Positions 13,595 through 13,626 of a stretch of 13,626 bases of DNA are shown here, piece after piece. Under the pieces are notes generated by a model. It was not told the origin of the DNA. It saw only the letters and a list, made by a program, of their open reading frames with translations, and ran no database searches. Made by a program: the position numbers and the translations under genes. Source of the DNA: CAXQRU01 sp964226685 (lineage in GTDB: Bacteria; Pseudomonadota; Gammaproteobacteria; Pseudomonadales; Cellvibrionaceae); assembly GCA_964226685.1 (NCBI GenBank), contig CAXQRU010000027.1, positions 1-13,626 of the forward strand, written 5' to 3'. How positions within the stretch are numbered: position 1 is the stretch's first letter; every line of letters starts with the position of its first letter.

Positions 13595-13626
13595 AGATCG
13601 GAAGAGCGTCGTGTAGGGAAAGAGTG
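13595..13626. other. Illumina TruSeq adapter sequence at contig end (contamination)
   Basis: The last 32 bases begin AGATCGGAAGAGC, the universal TruSeq adapter start, and continue with GTCGTGTAGGGAAAGAGTG, the reverse complement of the TruSeq universal (read 1) adapter. These bases are not genomic. The apparent last residues and stop of the terminal open reading frame come from them. Confidence 0.97.

Noticed and set aside
13002..13616. Terminal reading frame starting at TTG 13002 and ending at TAG 13614-13616
   Set aside because: ATG at 13017 has a well-spaced GAGG, the TTG does not, and the stop lies in adapter sequence.
1..13626. tRNA, rRNA, CRISPR arrays, insertion sequences or integrase genes
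   Set aside because: None was seen by eye; nearly all of the window is coding and no repeated spacers or transposase motifs appear.

Overview
The window looks like a complete assembled contig from a marine-type gammaproteobacterium (inferred from codon style, moderate GC and an FGE-lipoprotein/VanZ neighbourhood; genus not determinable). It starts three bases before a start codon. It ends in 32 bases matching the Illumina TruSeq adapter (13595-13626), so the last true genomic base is about 13594. All five genes are on the + strand.

Layout. (1) 4-1815: an outer-membrane-type lipoprotein with a formylglycine-generating-enzyme-like (SUMF1) domain that lacks the catalytic cysteines, followed by a beta-propeller. 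(2) 1900-2817: a VanZ-like membrane protein with a soluble beta-sandwich-like tail; it ends 3 nt before the next gene. (3) 2821-9186: a 2121-residue hybrid NRPS/PKS, A-PCP-KS-AT-ACP-aminotransferase. (4) 9194-13024: a 1276-residue NRPS, C-A-PCP plus an alpha/beta-hydrolase-like domain without a visible nucleophile. (5) 13017-13594: the first 192 codons of a stand-alone alpha/beta hydrolase with a GLCAGA elbow, overlapping gene 4 by 8 nt and cut by the contig end.

How the genes work together (inference from domain order). The first A domain has no C domain before it, so it should load the starter amino acid. Its pocket residues read D-A-L-F-I-G-G-T-F-K, close to the valine-type code. The KS and malonyl-type AT extend it by two carbons. 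No ketoreductase is present, and the PLP-dependent aminotransferase should turn the beta-ketone into an amine. This gives a 3,4-diamino acid (for Val, 3,4-diamino-5-methylhexanoyl, an amino analogue of statine). The next protein condenses this with glycine (pocket D-I-L-Q-L-G-M-V-W-K). No thioesterase is visible. The tethered hydrolase-like domain and the stand-alone hydrolase resemble the paired 'exosortase A system-associated' hydrolases and may release or modify the product.

The tight spacing of genes 2-5 (3 nt, 7 nt, -8 nt) suggests one transcript. Base composition falls sharply inside the condensation domain of gene 4 (about 9650-9900), which suggests a mosaic origin of the downstream half of the cluster.
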